The position numbers were made by a program, and so were the translations under genes. The notes below the pieces were generated by a model. That model was not told the DNA's origin. It did no database searches and saw only the letters and a program-made list of their open reading frames with translations. From an uncultured Blastocatellia bacterium (GTDB lineage Bacteria > Acidobacteriota > Blastocatellia > Chloracidobacteriales > Chloracidobacteriaceae): DNA of 64,000 nucleotides. Positions 41,294-54,038 of this stretch are shown one piece after another (the first letter of the stretch is position 1; the number at the start of each line of letters is the position of its first letter). The stretch lies in NCBI GenBank assembly GCA_937934745.1, contig CALGZC010000011.1, forward strand, positions 1-64,000, in the 5' to 3' direction.

Positions 41294-41357
41294 CCCGGCT
41301 AAGTGAACCTCGATTCAGAACTTGCCAGGGTTCAGAACGTACCAGCGGTCGGTTCGG

Positions 41358-42038
41358 TCAACGGCAGGTCGGACGAGCCTGCCTGCCAAAAACAAAACTG
41401 TACGTCATATCCGTCAGGCATAGGATGTACGGCTTCCACGCCGGCTCTGGCAGCTCATCCTCTAGGACGCACTTGCGAGCAACTGCTTCGACGGCGTAAA
41501 CGATGGTGGTAGCCGTAACCCACGGGTCATCCAGTGATGTCAGGTTGAGGGAAATTGCCTTGCGGAGCAAGGCGGCGAGGTTTTGCACCGAGTCATCCAT
41601 CAAACGGCGGCATAGCGCACCCACTGCCTCATCTTTTGAGGCAAGGTCATAGATCAGGCGCGTCAGACCAGGCGTTTCTGCCTTGTTGACGAAGGTGCGG
41701 TGAATACAACGCTCAATGCAGCCGCGCAGGTCGTTGCCGATCAGGTCCTCCTCGGTGAAGTTACTGAACACCGCGTCCAGGCGCTCTGCAAGCCGTTGCT
41801 CAAATAACAGCAGGAGTAACTGCCGCTTATCGGAAAAGTAAGCATAGAACGAACCGATGCTCACACCTGCCGCCGCTGCAATATCGTTCGATGTTGTTTT
41901 CTCGAAACCGCGTTCCTCAAAGAGCTGGGCTGCTGCTTGAATGAGCTTTTCACGGGTACGGCGGCTGCGCTCCTGCTTTGGTAAAGACGGTGTCTCCCCC
42001 AGACCAAAGGCCAAAGGGTATTTCATGGGTGCACTCAT
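41358..42038 (-). CDS. TetR/AcrR family transcriptional regulator
   Basis: RSRRTREKLIQAAAQLFEERGFEKTTSNDIAAAAGVSIGSFYAYFSDKRQLLLLLFEQRL. Confidence 0.93.
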   Translation of the reverse strand: MSAPMKYPLAFGLGETPSLPKQERSRRTREKLIQAAAQLFEERGFEKTTSNDIAAAAGVSIGSFYAYFSDKRQLLLLLFEQRLAERLDAVFSNFTEEDLIGNDLRGCIERCIHRTFVNKAETPGLTRLIYDLASKDEAVGALCRRLMDDSVQNLAALLRKAISLNLTSLDDPWVTATTIVYAVEAVARKCVLEDELPEPAWKPYILCLTDMTYSFVFGRQARPTCR

Positions 42039-42312
42039 GGGCTTTCCAGTGTTGGCCTACCCTTGGCGGGTAATTACAGCAGTATTCTAGCAAACGGCTG
42101 CCCAGGATATCCAAAACATTTTCGGAACGGTGGATCATGAAACCAACGCCGAAAGCCGGAAAGTTGGGTTGTAAAATGTGAATATAAGTTCGTATTTTAG
42201 ATTTACTAACATAAACCCAAGTTTAGGTTCATTTTTCACAGCAAGATGTCGCCACGGGACTATGGGTCTGATGTGAGGCTGACAAACGTGCCTACTGAAG
42301 GAGGGAATAATC

Positions 42313-42660
42313 GTGCATCGAATCATGATGACCTTGACGGCTGCGGCTTTGGTGTGCATCACCTCGACGTCGACTTGGGCCGCGAAGCGGAAACGTGACT
42401 TCGTGATTCCCCGTGATTGTGTCGTGCAGGGGCAAGAGGTGAAGACCGGCAGCTACACTGTCGAGTATGACGATGCCGAGCCGGGCGAGTTGGTCATTCG
42501 GAACGGCAGGCAGGAAGTCGTGCGGACAAGCTACACACTGATTGAGTTACCAAAGCCGGCTACGGCCGACACCGTGGTGTTTACGAGCAAGGACGGGGTT
42601 CGCAAAATTGCTCGCATTGAGATCAAAGGTTCAAAGATGGCACTCAAGCTTGAGTCGTAG
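42313..42660 (+). CDS. Small secreted hypothetical protein
   Basis: Signal peptide + 95 aa beta-rich; preceded by gaaggaggg at ~42297. Confidence 0.7.
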   Translation: MHRIMMTLTAAALVCITSTSTWAAKRKRDFVIPRDCVVQGQEVKTGSYTVEYDDAEPGELVIRNGRQEVVRTSYTLIELPKPATADTVVFTSKDGVRKIARIEIKGSKMALKLES

Positions 42661-42845
42661 GTTTTTCCTACGCTTTGTGAGCTACCAACGGAACTGGTTG
42701 GCCAGGTGTTTGGCCGGCATTGTAACACACGTTGGCAGGGAACAGACCCGGCACCGGTCATTCCTCGCGCAAAGGAGGACCGGTGTGCAGAAAGGCGCGG
42801 CTTGCGGACGGCACGGGAGGTGATTGTACTGGCTGGACGGTTATT

Positions 42846-43598
42846 TTAGGGTGATGACTTTTGTGGGTAAATCACCCGAATTGTCCGCACTTCAACCCGC
42901 TCTGCCGGCTTATCTTCCGTACCTGGTACGATTGGCGTCTCGGCAATTTTGTCCACCACCTCCATACCCTCCACGACGCGCCCAAACGCCGTGTACTTGC
43001 CGTCCAGTGAAGGTGCCCGGCGCAGACAGATGAAGTAGTGCGTTGTCGCGCTATCCGGGTCGCTGCCGTGCGCCATGGACAGAATGCCCTTGTCGTGTGG
43101 TGTGTCGTTGAATTCCGCCTTCAGGGGCGATATGTCAAACAGCATTTTACGGTTCGGGCTGTTCTCGGGCCATTTGGCAGGGTCGCCGCCTTGGATGACA
43201 AAATTCTTCGAGATGCGGTTGAACTCCGTTCCGTCGTAGTAGCCCTGCTCGGCTAAGCGCAGAAAGTTCCGCACGTGATTTGGGGCGACTTCCGGGAAAA
43301 ACTCCAGTACGATGTTCCCGGCTGCCGACTCGATCACGGCGCGTACCCCTTTGAGTTCCTCAATAGAGAGTGTTGCTGCCCGACTCGGCTTTGGCGTCAG
43401 TGGCTTCGGCGGCTGTGGTGTTGCTGGCGAGCGAACAGGTGGTCGTGGAGGCCGGCGCTGTTGTCCCAGCGCGACGTCACCCGAACCGGCTAACACAAAA
43501 AGGATGGGCAGAAGCACTTGGGTATGCATCGTTGGACCTCTGACCGGTGGCGTAAGGTGCAGTAGAGTGCTGGTAGTTTTCGGGAAAACGTTACACAC
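42846..43598 (-). CDS. Secreted cyclophilin-type peptidylprolyl isomerase
   Basis: NIVLEFFPEVAPNHVRNFLRLAEQGYYDGTEFNRISKNFVIQGGDP, LDGKYTAFGRVVEGMEVVDKI. Confidence 0.93.
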   Translation of the reverse strand: MCNVFPKTTSTLLHLTPPVRGPTMHTQVLLPILFVLAGSGDVALGQQRRPPRPPVRSPATPQPPKPLTPKPSRAATLSIEELKGVRAVIESAAGNIVLEFFPEVAPNHVRNFLRLAEQGYYDGTEFNRISKNFVIQGGDPAKWPENSPNRKMLFDISPLKAEFNDTPHDKGILSMAHGSDPDSATTHYFICLRRAPSLDGKYTAFGRVVEGMEVVDKIAETPIVPGTEDKPAERVEVRTIRVIYPQKSSP

Positions 43599-43695
43599 CG
43601 GATGCTACTTCGTCGAGTGACTCCGACTTGTGCTGACTACCGGCCTGAGTGGTAGCGTTACCGGTCAAAAAGACTGCCATTGTGTTTAAAAGCCT

Positions 43696-45708
43696 ATGCT
43701 TTACTTACTAAGGGAAAACATCCGCTCGGCCATCAGGGCAACAGTTGAGCGGCGGTTCGGGTTGATGCTGCCAGAGGTCGCAGTTGAGTTCCCACCCCAT
43801 GCTGCCCTAGGCGACCTGGCGACGCCAGCAGCTTTTGAGGTTTCCAAACGACTCAAAGCCGCAACCGGTGAAAAGCGTTCGCCGCGTGACATCGCCCTGG
43901 CGCTTGCCGCTGACTTGCACCCCGAACTGACAAAGAATGTTGACCGTATTGAAGTCGCCGGCGCTGGCTATGTGAATTGTTTCTTACGGCGGGCCGAGAC
44001 CTTGCTGGCAGCACTTGATGCGCCGGCGGTAGTGTCAATGCCTCGGTTCGGTGGCAAGGTCATTGTCGAACATACGAGTGTCAACCCCAATAAAGCTGCC
44101 CACATCGGCCACCTACGCAATGCGATACTGGGTGACACACTGGTGCGGATCTTACGTGCCGTCGGCGAAACGGTTGAAGTGCATAACTACATTGATGATA
44201 CCGGTGTACAGGTTGCGGATGTCGTCGTTGGGTTTGCCTACATGGAAGGCAAATCCCTGGCCGACGTCGAAGCCATAACCGGCAAGTTTGACGATGTGTG
44301 CTGGGATCTCTACGCCCGCGTCGGGGCATGGTATGCGGCGGATGAATCACGCCTACAACTGCGGGCTGAGACGCTCCATGCGATTGAGCGGCACGAAGGC
44401 GCACTGGCGGCTCTGGCGGAACACGTTGCGGAGCGTATTGTGACCTGTCACCTTGCGACCATGCAGCGCCTTGGCATCCAGTATGATGTTTTGCCTTGTG
44501 AAAGCGCCGTTCTGCGCCTGAATTTCTGGTCCGATGCCTTTGAGCGACTCAAAGCGGCCGGAGCCATTACCTATGAAACGGAGGGCCGTCAGGCTGGCTG
44601 TTGGGTGATGCGCGCCGATCCGGAAACCACTGCAGCCGATGATGAACACGACGCCGACAAAATCCTCGTTCGCTCAAACGGCACGGTAAATTACACCGGG
44701 AAAGACATTGCCTATCACCTGTGGAAACTTGGCTTACTGGACCGTGATTTTCACTACCGGGCGTTTTACCGTTATCCTGACGGACACACTGCCTGGATGG
44801 GTGGCGCGGTCGCCTCTGGCACTGAATCTCCCCCCACATCGTTTGGGCAGGGCGTTGCCTACCTCAATGTGATTGACGTAGGTCAAAGTTACGCCCAGGC
44901 ATTTGTCAAGCGTGGCGTCCTGGCCGTTGCCCCGCCGGCGCGTCGGAGTAGCGTTGCTGTCAGTGCGCATGTCGCCTACGAGAAAGTGGCGCTGACGCCA
45001 TCCAGTTGTCTCGAATTGGGATTTACGCTCTCGGACGAAGATCGGCGGCGGCCGTTCATTTCAATGAGCGGGCGCAAAGGCTTGGGCGTTAAGGCAAACG
45101 ACTTGCTTGACCGGTTGGAAAAGAGAGCGTTGGCGCAGGTGCAGGCCCATCAGCCGGCGCTATCGAAGGCAGAACAACAAAGCATTGCTCACAAGGTCGC
45201 CGTGGCGGCCGTGAGGTATTTTTTACTGAAGTTTGCACGAACGACTCTGATTGCCTTTGATTTCACCGAGGCGATGGCCGAACAAGGGGAAACCGGCGTG
45301 TACTTGCTGTACTCACTGGTTCGCATTGCGGGTATTCGTCGTAAACTCCGTGAGGCCGGGTTGGAGTGTTCTGCGCCGGCGGCTGTTTTACGTGACTACC
45401 TTCCCCAGGTTGCCGAGTGGCTACGCGATGACGGCCAAAACCCCAATGAATTCTGGGCGCTAGCAGTGCTGGCATTACGCTACGATGTGGTACTTGCAGA
45501 AGCCGCCGAAACGCTGGAGCCATCCGTCATAGCGAAGTATGCTTTTCAACTCGCACAGGCGTTTAGTGCGTTTTACAATCGCCACAACATTCGCCATGAG
45601 TCTGACGAAGTCCGGCGCGCATTTTTACTTGCGCTTGTAAGCCTGGTTGAAAGCCGGCTTTTGGCGGCGCTGAATGTTCTTGGAATTGATGCGCCAGAAC
45701 GTATGTAA
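43696..45708 (+). CDS. argS: Arginyl-tRNA synthetase
   Basis: VIVEHTSVNPNKAAHIGHLRNAILGDTLVRIL, KILVRSNGTVNYTGKDIAYHLWKLG, SMSGRKGLGVKANDLLD. Confidence 0.96.
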   Translation: MLYLLRENIRSAIRATVERRFGLMLPEVAVEFPPHAALGDLATPAAFEVSKRLKAATGEKRSPRDIALALAADLHPELTKNVDRIEVAGAGYVNCFLRRAETLLAALDAPAVVSMPRFGGKVIVEHTSVNPNKAAHIGHLRNAILGDTLVRILRAVGETVEVHNYIDDTGVQVADVVVGFAYMEGKSLADVEAITGKFDDVCWDLYARVGAWYAADESRLQLRAETLHAIERHEGALAALAEHVAERIVTCHLATMQRLGIQYDVLPCESAVLRLNFWSDAFERLKAAGAITYETEGRQAGCWVMRADPETTAADDEHDADKILVRSNGTVNYTGKDIAYHLWKLGLLDRDFHYRAFYRYPDGHTAWMGGAVASGTESPPTSFGQGVAYLNVIDVGQSYAQAFVKRGVLAVAPPARRSSVAVSAHVAYEKVALTPSSCLELGFTLSDEDRRRPFISMSGRKGLGVKANDLLDRLEKRALAQVQAHQPALSKAEQQSIAHKVAVAAVRYFLLKFARTTLIAFDFTEAMAEQGETGVYLLYSLVRIAGIRRKLREAGLECSAPAAVLRDYLPQVAEWLRDDGQNPNEFWALAVLALRYDVVLAEAAETLEPSVIAKYAFQLAQAFSAFYNRHNIRHESDEVRRAFLLALVSLVESRLLAALNVLGIDAPERM

Positions 45709-45736
45709 TCATCTGTCCCGTCGCCACGTAAGTGCC

Positions 45737-46612
45737 ATGACGACAGTATCGCTGCCCAACCTCAGTGTACCGCAATATTGGCTTGCGCCGGTACCGGACA
45801 CAGCCAAGGGCTACCGACCGGCGTGGTTTGTAGAGTGCGGCCTGAAGTTTCACAGTCTGCGGGCGCGGCTCAAACACACGGAAGAGCGCCGTTTTCTCGC
45901 GTGGGTTCCGCACGGCGAGGGCTGCCCTGACTGGGACCACCCACCGGTGGACCCGGCTACCCTGACGGAGGAACAGCTATGGAAGTTTCCGCCGCGCGAA
46001 CTGCCGCACCGCTGTCAAGGATACCTGCTTGAGGATACGGCATTGCACAGCCACATTGATGAACTTGTGCAGGGGTTGTCGCGGCGTGAAAGGCTTCAGC
46101 TATGGCTCAACCAGAAGTTCGATGCCTTTTCCGAAGTTGGGGAGACGCGGGAAAACTTCATCCGGCGGTTAGCGGAACTTGCCGCCGACACCATCGAGGA
46201 CGAGCTGACGGCGCTGACGGCGCGCGTTAACCTCAAACTGTTGCAGGTACAGTCCGCGGCCGAGCGCAAGGGACTGAGTAAAAATCTCCCGGAAGCCAAG
46301 CTCAATGAAATTCTCAACAACCGGCGGCAGGAATTTTTCTCTTCAATCAATCGCCTTGAGGCGCTGTTCTCAAGCGGTGAGCGGCTGATTGTCACTGCCG
46401 AAGACAACCAGCCGTTGAACCAGGTGGTCAGCGATCCGGACCTGCACGAGACGTTACTGCAGATTGAAGCGGATGTTCGTCGGCAACTGAACGCGTTGTG
46501 CACCCGTTGCCTTGAAGCTGCCTCAGCCTGTGATGCATTTGAGATAGGTCTTCAGCCAAGCCAGATCAAAATTCTGAGGAAGGGCATCCTTTGGTTGCCT
46601 GAGCCAAAGTGA
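45737..46612 (+). CDS. Hypothetical protein
   Basis: Long ORF after argS, ATG at 45737; no recognised domain. Confidence 0.65.
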   Translation: MTTVSLPNLSVPQYWLAPVPDTAKGYRPAWFVECGLKFHSLRARLKHTEERRFLAWVPHGEGCPDWDHPPVDPATLTEEQLWKFPPRELPHRCQGYLLEDTALHSHIDELVQGLSRRERLQLWLNQKFDAFSEVGETRENFIRRLAELAADTIEDELTALTARVNLKLLQVQSAAERKGLSKNLPEAKLNEILNNRRQEFFSSINRLEALFSSGERLIVTAEDNQPLNQVVSDPDLHETLLQIEADVRRQLNALCTRCLEAASACDAFEIGLQPSQIKILRKGILWLPEPK

Positions 46613-46738
46613 TGCCTTGGGGCAACCGGCTTGCGAAGGGGCCGACGTCCTCTGGCTTCTGGCAGCCTATGCTCCCGACGTTTGTGGCGGTCCGCCGGTT
46701 TCCGTCCGCTGTGTCCGGTGGGCACCGACTGAAGAGGC

Positions 46739-48124
46739 TTACAAAAGCTCGACGGCGTAATCTGGGAAGGCTTCGTGCAGGTCTTCGAGCAGCCTTGGTG
46801 AAGGTTGGACACCGAAGGCCCGATGGGCGCGCAGCCTGACTTGTGTGCCAGAAGGTAAGCGCACGATGAAGTTGAGTGACCGTTCGCCCCGATGGCGATC
46901 GAGCAAGTCCCTCAGTTGTTTAGCCCGCTCGTCGTTCAGGGTCTCCGCGTGAAGGTGGATGGTGATGCCTTGTGCATAGCGCTCACGTAAACCTTCAAGG
47001 GGCTCGGCAGCTTCGGCAATGATGCGCGTCGGTGTTCCGTCTGCCAACTCAAGACGGCCGGTGACGACAACGGCAGCGCCATCCTGCACCTTGGGTTCTA
47101 ATCGCTTGAAGGTCTCTGGCCACGCGATGACTTCAATCCCACCGGTTTCATCTTCGAGGGTGAACACAGCGAAGCGCTCCCCCTTCTTCGTGTTTTTCAC
47201 CGTCAGAGCGTTGACCACGCCGCCCATGCGGACCTCGGCACCGGATGGCTGTGCTGCAAGTTGTGCGTAGGAAAGACTTTTGAGCGCCTGGAGGGTTTCA
47301 CGAAAGATTGCCAGGGGATGGCCGGTCAGGTAAAACCCCAGCGTTGCCTTTTCACCGGCCAAACTTTCTTCCGGCGTCCATTCCACGACGTTGGGCAGCG
47401 CTGCTTCGGACGCCTGCCGGTGGTCGTCGGCAGCATCACCGAACAGTGATGCCTGCCCGGTTGCCGCAGCGCGGTACGCTCGCGCACCCTGTTCAAGCGC
47501 GGCATCAATGGCCGCAAATTTCTGGGCGCGCGTCCCGGGAAGGCTGTCGAAGGCGCCGGACTTAATGAGACTTTCCAAGACACGCCGGTTCAGGGCTTTC
47601 GGGTCAACCCGCTCGGTGAAGTCAAACAACGACTGGAACGGGCCGTGCTGTTCGCGGGCAACGATCACGGCGTCCACGGTGGCTTCGCCAAGGCCTTTGA
47701 TGGCCATCAGCCCGAAGCGAATTTTTCCTCCCATGGCCGTAAAAACGTGCTGGCTGAGGTTGACATCCGGGGGCAAAATCTCAACACCCTGTTCACGCGC
47801 ACTCTCAATATAACGGGCAACCTTGTCGCTGTCGCCGAGTTCGTTGCTGAGGACGGCCGCCCAGAAATGTGCCGGGTAATGTGCCTTCAGATAGGCCGTC
47901 CGGTATGCGAGGATGCCGTAGCAGACCGAGTGGCTGTTGGCCGTCAGAATGCCGTTGATGAAGTAGTTGTGGTACGGCGCGCGCATGGTCAAGTTGTACG
48001 TCGGCGCCGTCCCGGCCGGCGTAACGCGGACAATGTTGATTTCACGCAGCGACATGCTTCGGAGCTGAAAGCGATCAGGACGTTGCTGCGCGGAGCATAC
48101 GCAACGTCCTGCGGCCAAGTCCAC
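46739..48124 (-). CDS. dnaE: Split DNA polymerase III alpha: intein C-terminal half + DnaE C-terminal part (GTG 48124 or ATG 48055)
   Basis: IntC MSLREINIVRVTPAGTAPTYNLTMRAPYHNYFINGILTAN followed by SHSVCYGILAYRTAYLKAHYPAHFWAAVLSNELGDSDKVARYIESAREQGVEILPPDVN...; no N-terminal DnaE upstream, where pdxS is found. Confidence 0.88.
   Translation of the reverse strand: MDLAAGRCVCSAQQRPDRFQLRSMSLREINIVRVTPAGTAPTYNLTMRAPYHNYFINGILTANSHSVCYGILAYRTAYLKAHYPAHFWAAVLSNELGDSDKVARYIESAREQGVEILPPDVNLSQHVFTAMGGKIRFGLMAIKGLGEATVDAVIVAREQHGPFQSLFDFTERVDPKALNRRVLESLIKSGAFDSLPGTRAQKFAAIDAALEQGARAYRAAATGQASLFGDAADDHRQASEAALPNVVEWTPEESLAGEKATLGFYLTGHPLAIFRETLQALKSLSYAQLAAQPSGAEVRMGGVVNALTVKNTKKGERFAVFTLEDETGGIEVIAWPETFKRLEPKVQDGAAVVVTGRLELADGTPTRIIAEAAEPLEGLRERYAQGITIHLHAETLNDERAKQLRDLLDRHRGERSLNFIVRLPSGTQVRLRAHRAFGVQPSPRLLEDLHEAFPDYAVELL
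47936..48055 (-). other. Intein C-fragment (IntC, 40 codons), blocks F/G, predicted AN|S splice junction
   Basis: Codons ...acg tac aac ttg acc atg cgc gcg ccg tac cac aac tac ttc atc aac ggc att ctg acg gcc aac | agc cac tcg; verified on the reverse complement. Confidence 0.85.
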
Positions 48125-48163
48125 GGTAGAAGGCAGCTCGTCGCCTGGGAGAGGGGGAATCGC

Positions 48164-49057
48164 TTACCAGCCGCGTGCCGCCAGGATTTGTTCCGCCGGC
48201 AGGCTTTCAACGGCCAGTCCGCGCATTGGCTGCCCGTCTTCGATGTCTTCACAGGCCTCCAGCACTTTGGCGGGGTCTTGGTAGAAGGTCACGGCTTTGA
48301 CAATGGCGCGGGCAAAGCGCATCGGATCGTCGGACTTAAAAATTCCGGAACCGACAAAGACGGTTTCTGCACCGAGTTGCATGCACAGTGCGGCATCGGC
48401 CGGCGTCGCCACACCACCGGCGGCGAAAAGGGGAACGGGGAGTTTCCCGTTTTGCGCTACGTCGCGCACCAGTTCGTATGGCGCTTGTAGGCGCTTAGCC
48501 TCAGCCATCAACTCGTCGGCGGCAAGCGTCGTCAGCAGGCGAATTTCACGGCGGATTTCACGCAGGTGGCGCACTGCCTCGATGATGTTGCCGGTGCCGG
48601 CCTCGCCTTTGCTCCGGATCATGGCTGCGCCCTCGCCGATCCGCCGCAAGGCTTCGCCAAGATTGGTCGCACCACAGACGAATGGAACACGAAACGCCAA
48701 TTTGTCAATGTGGTGGTAGGGATCGGCCGGCGTCAGTACCTCGGATTCATCGATAAAATCCACGCCCAGCGCCTCAAGGACCTGCGCTTCCGCCGTATGG
48801 CCAATGCGTACCTTGGCCATCACGGGGATTGAGACGGCTTCCATGATCTGGCGAATCAGGCGTGGATTTGACATCCGCGCCACGCCGCCGTCGCGCCGAA
48901 TATCGGCCGGTACGCGCTCTAAAGCCATCACGGCCACCGCTCCGGCTTCTTCGGCAATGCGAGCCTGGTCGACGTTGACAACATCCATGATGACGCCGCC
49001 TTTGAGCATTTCTGCCAATCCGGTCTTGAGTCGCATGAGCTGCTGGGTGTCATTCAT
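48164..49057 (-). CDS. pdxS: Pyridoxal 5'-phosphate synthase lyase subunit PdxS
   Basis: [78 protein letters not shown]. Confidence 0.98.
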   Translation of the reverse strand: MNDTQQLMRLKTGLAEMLKGGVIMDVVNVDQARIAEEAGAVAVMALERVPADIRRDGGVARMSNPRLIRQIMEAVSIPVMAKVRIGHTAEAQVLEALGVDFIDESEVLTPADPYHHIDKLAFRVPFVCGATNLGEALRRIGEGAAMIRSKGEAGTGNIIEAVRHLREIRREIRLLTTLAADELMAEAKRLQAPYELVRDVAQNGKLPVPLFAAGGVATPADAALCMQLGAETVFVGSGIFKSDDPMRFARAIVKAVTFYQDPAKVLEACEDIEDGQPMRGLAVESLPAEQILAARGW

Positions 49058-49255
49058 CGCACAAACTTCCTCCAAAAACACTGCTCGTCAGTCTTCACCA
49101 AGTGTCCCGTTGGGATGATGCCATTCCTGCTACCCGACAGTGATCCTCGGTGATGCAGGCGCCGGGGGATAAGCTACAAACCACCACGGTACGGCCGTTG
49201 TCACCACACGCGCAACGGCCATTTGGTTGAAATTTGTAACCAATCGGGCTTGTTC

Positions 49256-51915
<2,660 letters not shown>

Positions 51916-51919
<4 letters not shown>

Positions 51920-52935
51920 CGGGCGGCGCTCCAGGATGCCGGGCGTATCGTTTCATCCGCCGACCGGTCATCCAATAACCAGGCACGGACAAGCCGCTCG
52001 ATTTCGTCCGGCCGTTCAAAAAGCACCAGGTGACCCGTGCGCAGTAAACTGTGCAGGTGCGCCGTCGGGAGCAGTTGGGCCAGCCGTTCACTGTCGGCGA
52101 ACGGGACAACGGGATCGAATTCACCGGTGATGACCAGGGTTGGCGCGCCGGTTGCTGCTGCCCTTTGAATCTGGGTCACCCGCTCTGGTTGTACTAGATC
52201 GGTGACGGCAAGGAAGGCCGCGTGGGAATCACAGTGGACCAGACTGGTAAACGCCATTTCCACATCGCACCAGGTGACTTCCCGCTGGCACAGCGTCGCC
52301 GAGACATAGCGGTAGACAAAGGTTTTAGACGGAATGCGCCGGAGCGTGTCAAAGATTGTCTTCAGTACCACCGGCAGGAGGCGCGCCTGTAACGCACCGT
52401 AGCGGAACAGCCCGAAGTTCATAATGACCTGGCGGCTGACACGTTCCGGCGCCTGCGCACCAATCAGCAGTGCAACGGCCGAGCCGAGCGAAAACGAAAC
52501 CAGGTCAAACTGGGGCATGCCCAGCGCATCTGCCAGCATCAGGGTATCCTGCGCCAGCGTCAGCAGGTCGTAGCGGTTGTCTGCGGCAGATGCGGAAAAC
52601 CCATGGCCGCGAAAGTCAAACGCAACGACCCGAAATCCGTGCTCGCCGAGTATCGGCGCCAGGCGGTAAAACCAGTAGGACGAGCAATCCCACCCGTGTA
52701 GCAACAGCACGGGCCGACCGTTCGCCGGGCCGTATTCGTACACGTGATGTAGCACCCCTTGTACCGACACAAACCGGGCGCGGTCGGCGAATGCCCGCAT
52801 GACGGCAAACACCTCCGGTTGCGGCGGCTGGGTTTCGCGCTGTTCACGCCGTGCGAGTTCAGCTAAGTGGCGGCGGAACTTTTCCGTGACCGGCTTGTCT
52901 GTGGGCAGTGGGGTGTTCACGTGTGGCGCCGTCAA
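51916..52935 (-). CDS. Alpha/beta hydrolase
   Basis: PVLLLHGWDCSSYWFYRLAPILGEHGFRVVAFDFRGHGFS, LVSFSLGSAVALLIG, LVITGEFDPVVPF. Confidence 0.93.
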
Positions 52936-54038
52936 TCGGTCAAACGCTTAGCGGACGACTCGCGTGGGGCGGGCAATGTCCGCTCCTCTGTGAGATTGAG
53001 CCGGAGCATGGTATCGGCGGCAATAAAGCCATCGCCGGCTCGCTGCCGTCGCCAGTAAAAAAACACGCCCCCCACTGCCGCACCGAGTGTCACCATGCCC
53101 ACACCGGCCAGCACAACAAAGGAGGCAATACTGATCAACAGTTGCCCGATGTGCCGGATATCCTGTTGCGTCGTGCGGGCGGACGTGCTGCTGTGGGGTG
53201 GGGGCGTACTCAACCAGCGCACGACATAGTCATATTTTACACGTTCAATAGCCGTGCGCGCGCCAATGATGTCACGGATGCCGTCTGCCACAACGATGAA
53301 GTTCCCCCGGCGGGCGACAAGGCAACGGTCAGAGGTCAGGAGCTGTGCTGCATCAAGGGCGGCGGTGGCGTCCTGCGGTGTCGGATACTCGGCAATCAGA
53401 AAGTGAGCGAACGGAGACTTGTCCGTGTAATCCGCCCAGGCGAAGGCGCTGCCCGGCGGCGTTGGTAGGACGCCAGCCCGCAGCCAGGCAGCCTGTGCCA
53501 GACCTCGCGCCCCAACGGCATAGTATTCCGTCCCCGGTTGCAGGGCCTGCGCGGGCAACTGGCGCAGGACGACCGGCCGTTCGTTTTCGACTTCTTCGGA
53601 AGGCAGTGTCGCCTGCCAGGCTTCCAACTTGGCGCGTACAAACGCCGCCACAGATGCCCGTTTTTCCTCCGTTGCTTCAGAAGCGAAGCTGAGAACGGTG
53701 TTGCCAAGTGCTTCGCCGCGTATGAGCTTGGCCAACCCCGAAGCGCGTCCGCCGCCTGGGCAGCGATACAGCAGAAAGGCCACACCGTCGCGCCGCCCAC
53801 GATGGACCCAGGTCGCACCAAACTCACGTGCGAGGTCGCCCCACACCGGCGATACCACTTCCGGCGGCCAGGCGACGGCTGCCGGAAGACTCCGGCTAAT
53901 GCCCAGCTCACGAACCGGAAAAGGGTGCCCGGCAACTTCGTCCCGCATCTCCCCTCGGATCGGTGTGATCAGGCAGCCGGACAGCAACACCGCTCCGAAC
54001 GTCCACCGGAGCAGGTTTCGTCGCACGCACATGATCAT
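52932..54038 (-). CDS. Secreted/membrane-anchored hypothetical protein (DUF6599-like)
   Basis: Signal peptide, long soluble region with C-terminal TM; 4-bp overlaps on both sides. Confidence 0.65.
   Translation of the reverse strand: MIMCVRRNLLRWTFGAVLLSGCLITPIRGEMRDEVAGHPFPVRELGISRSLPAAVAWPPEVVSPVWGDLAREFGATWVHRGRRDGVAFLLYRCPGGGRASGLAKLIRGEALGNTVLSFASEATEEKRASVAAFVRAKLEAWQATLPSEEVENERPVVLRQLPAQALQPGTEYYAVGARGLAQAAWLRAGVLPTPPGSAFAWADYTDKSPFAHFLIAEYPTPQDATAALDAAQLLTSDRCLVARRGNFIVVADGIRDIIGARTAIERVKYDYVVRWLSTPPPHSSTSARTTQQDIRHIGQLLISIASFVVLAGVGMVTLGAAVGGVFFYWRRQRAGDGFIAADTMLRLNLTEERTLPAPRESSAKRLTD

Noticed and set aside
46739-48124. dnaE fragment as a simple truncation or pseudogene
   Set aside because: The upstream 40 aa match intein blocks F/G and the junction falls exactly at a conserved DnaE motif, which random truncation would not produce; still needs the partner gene to confirm.
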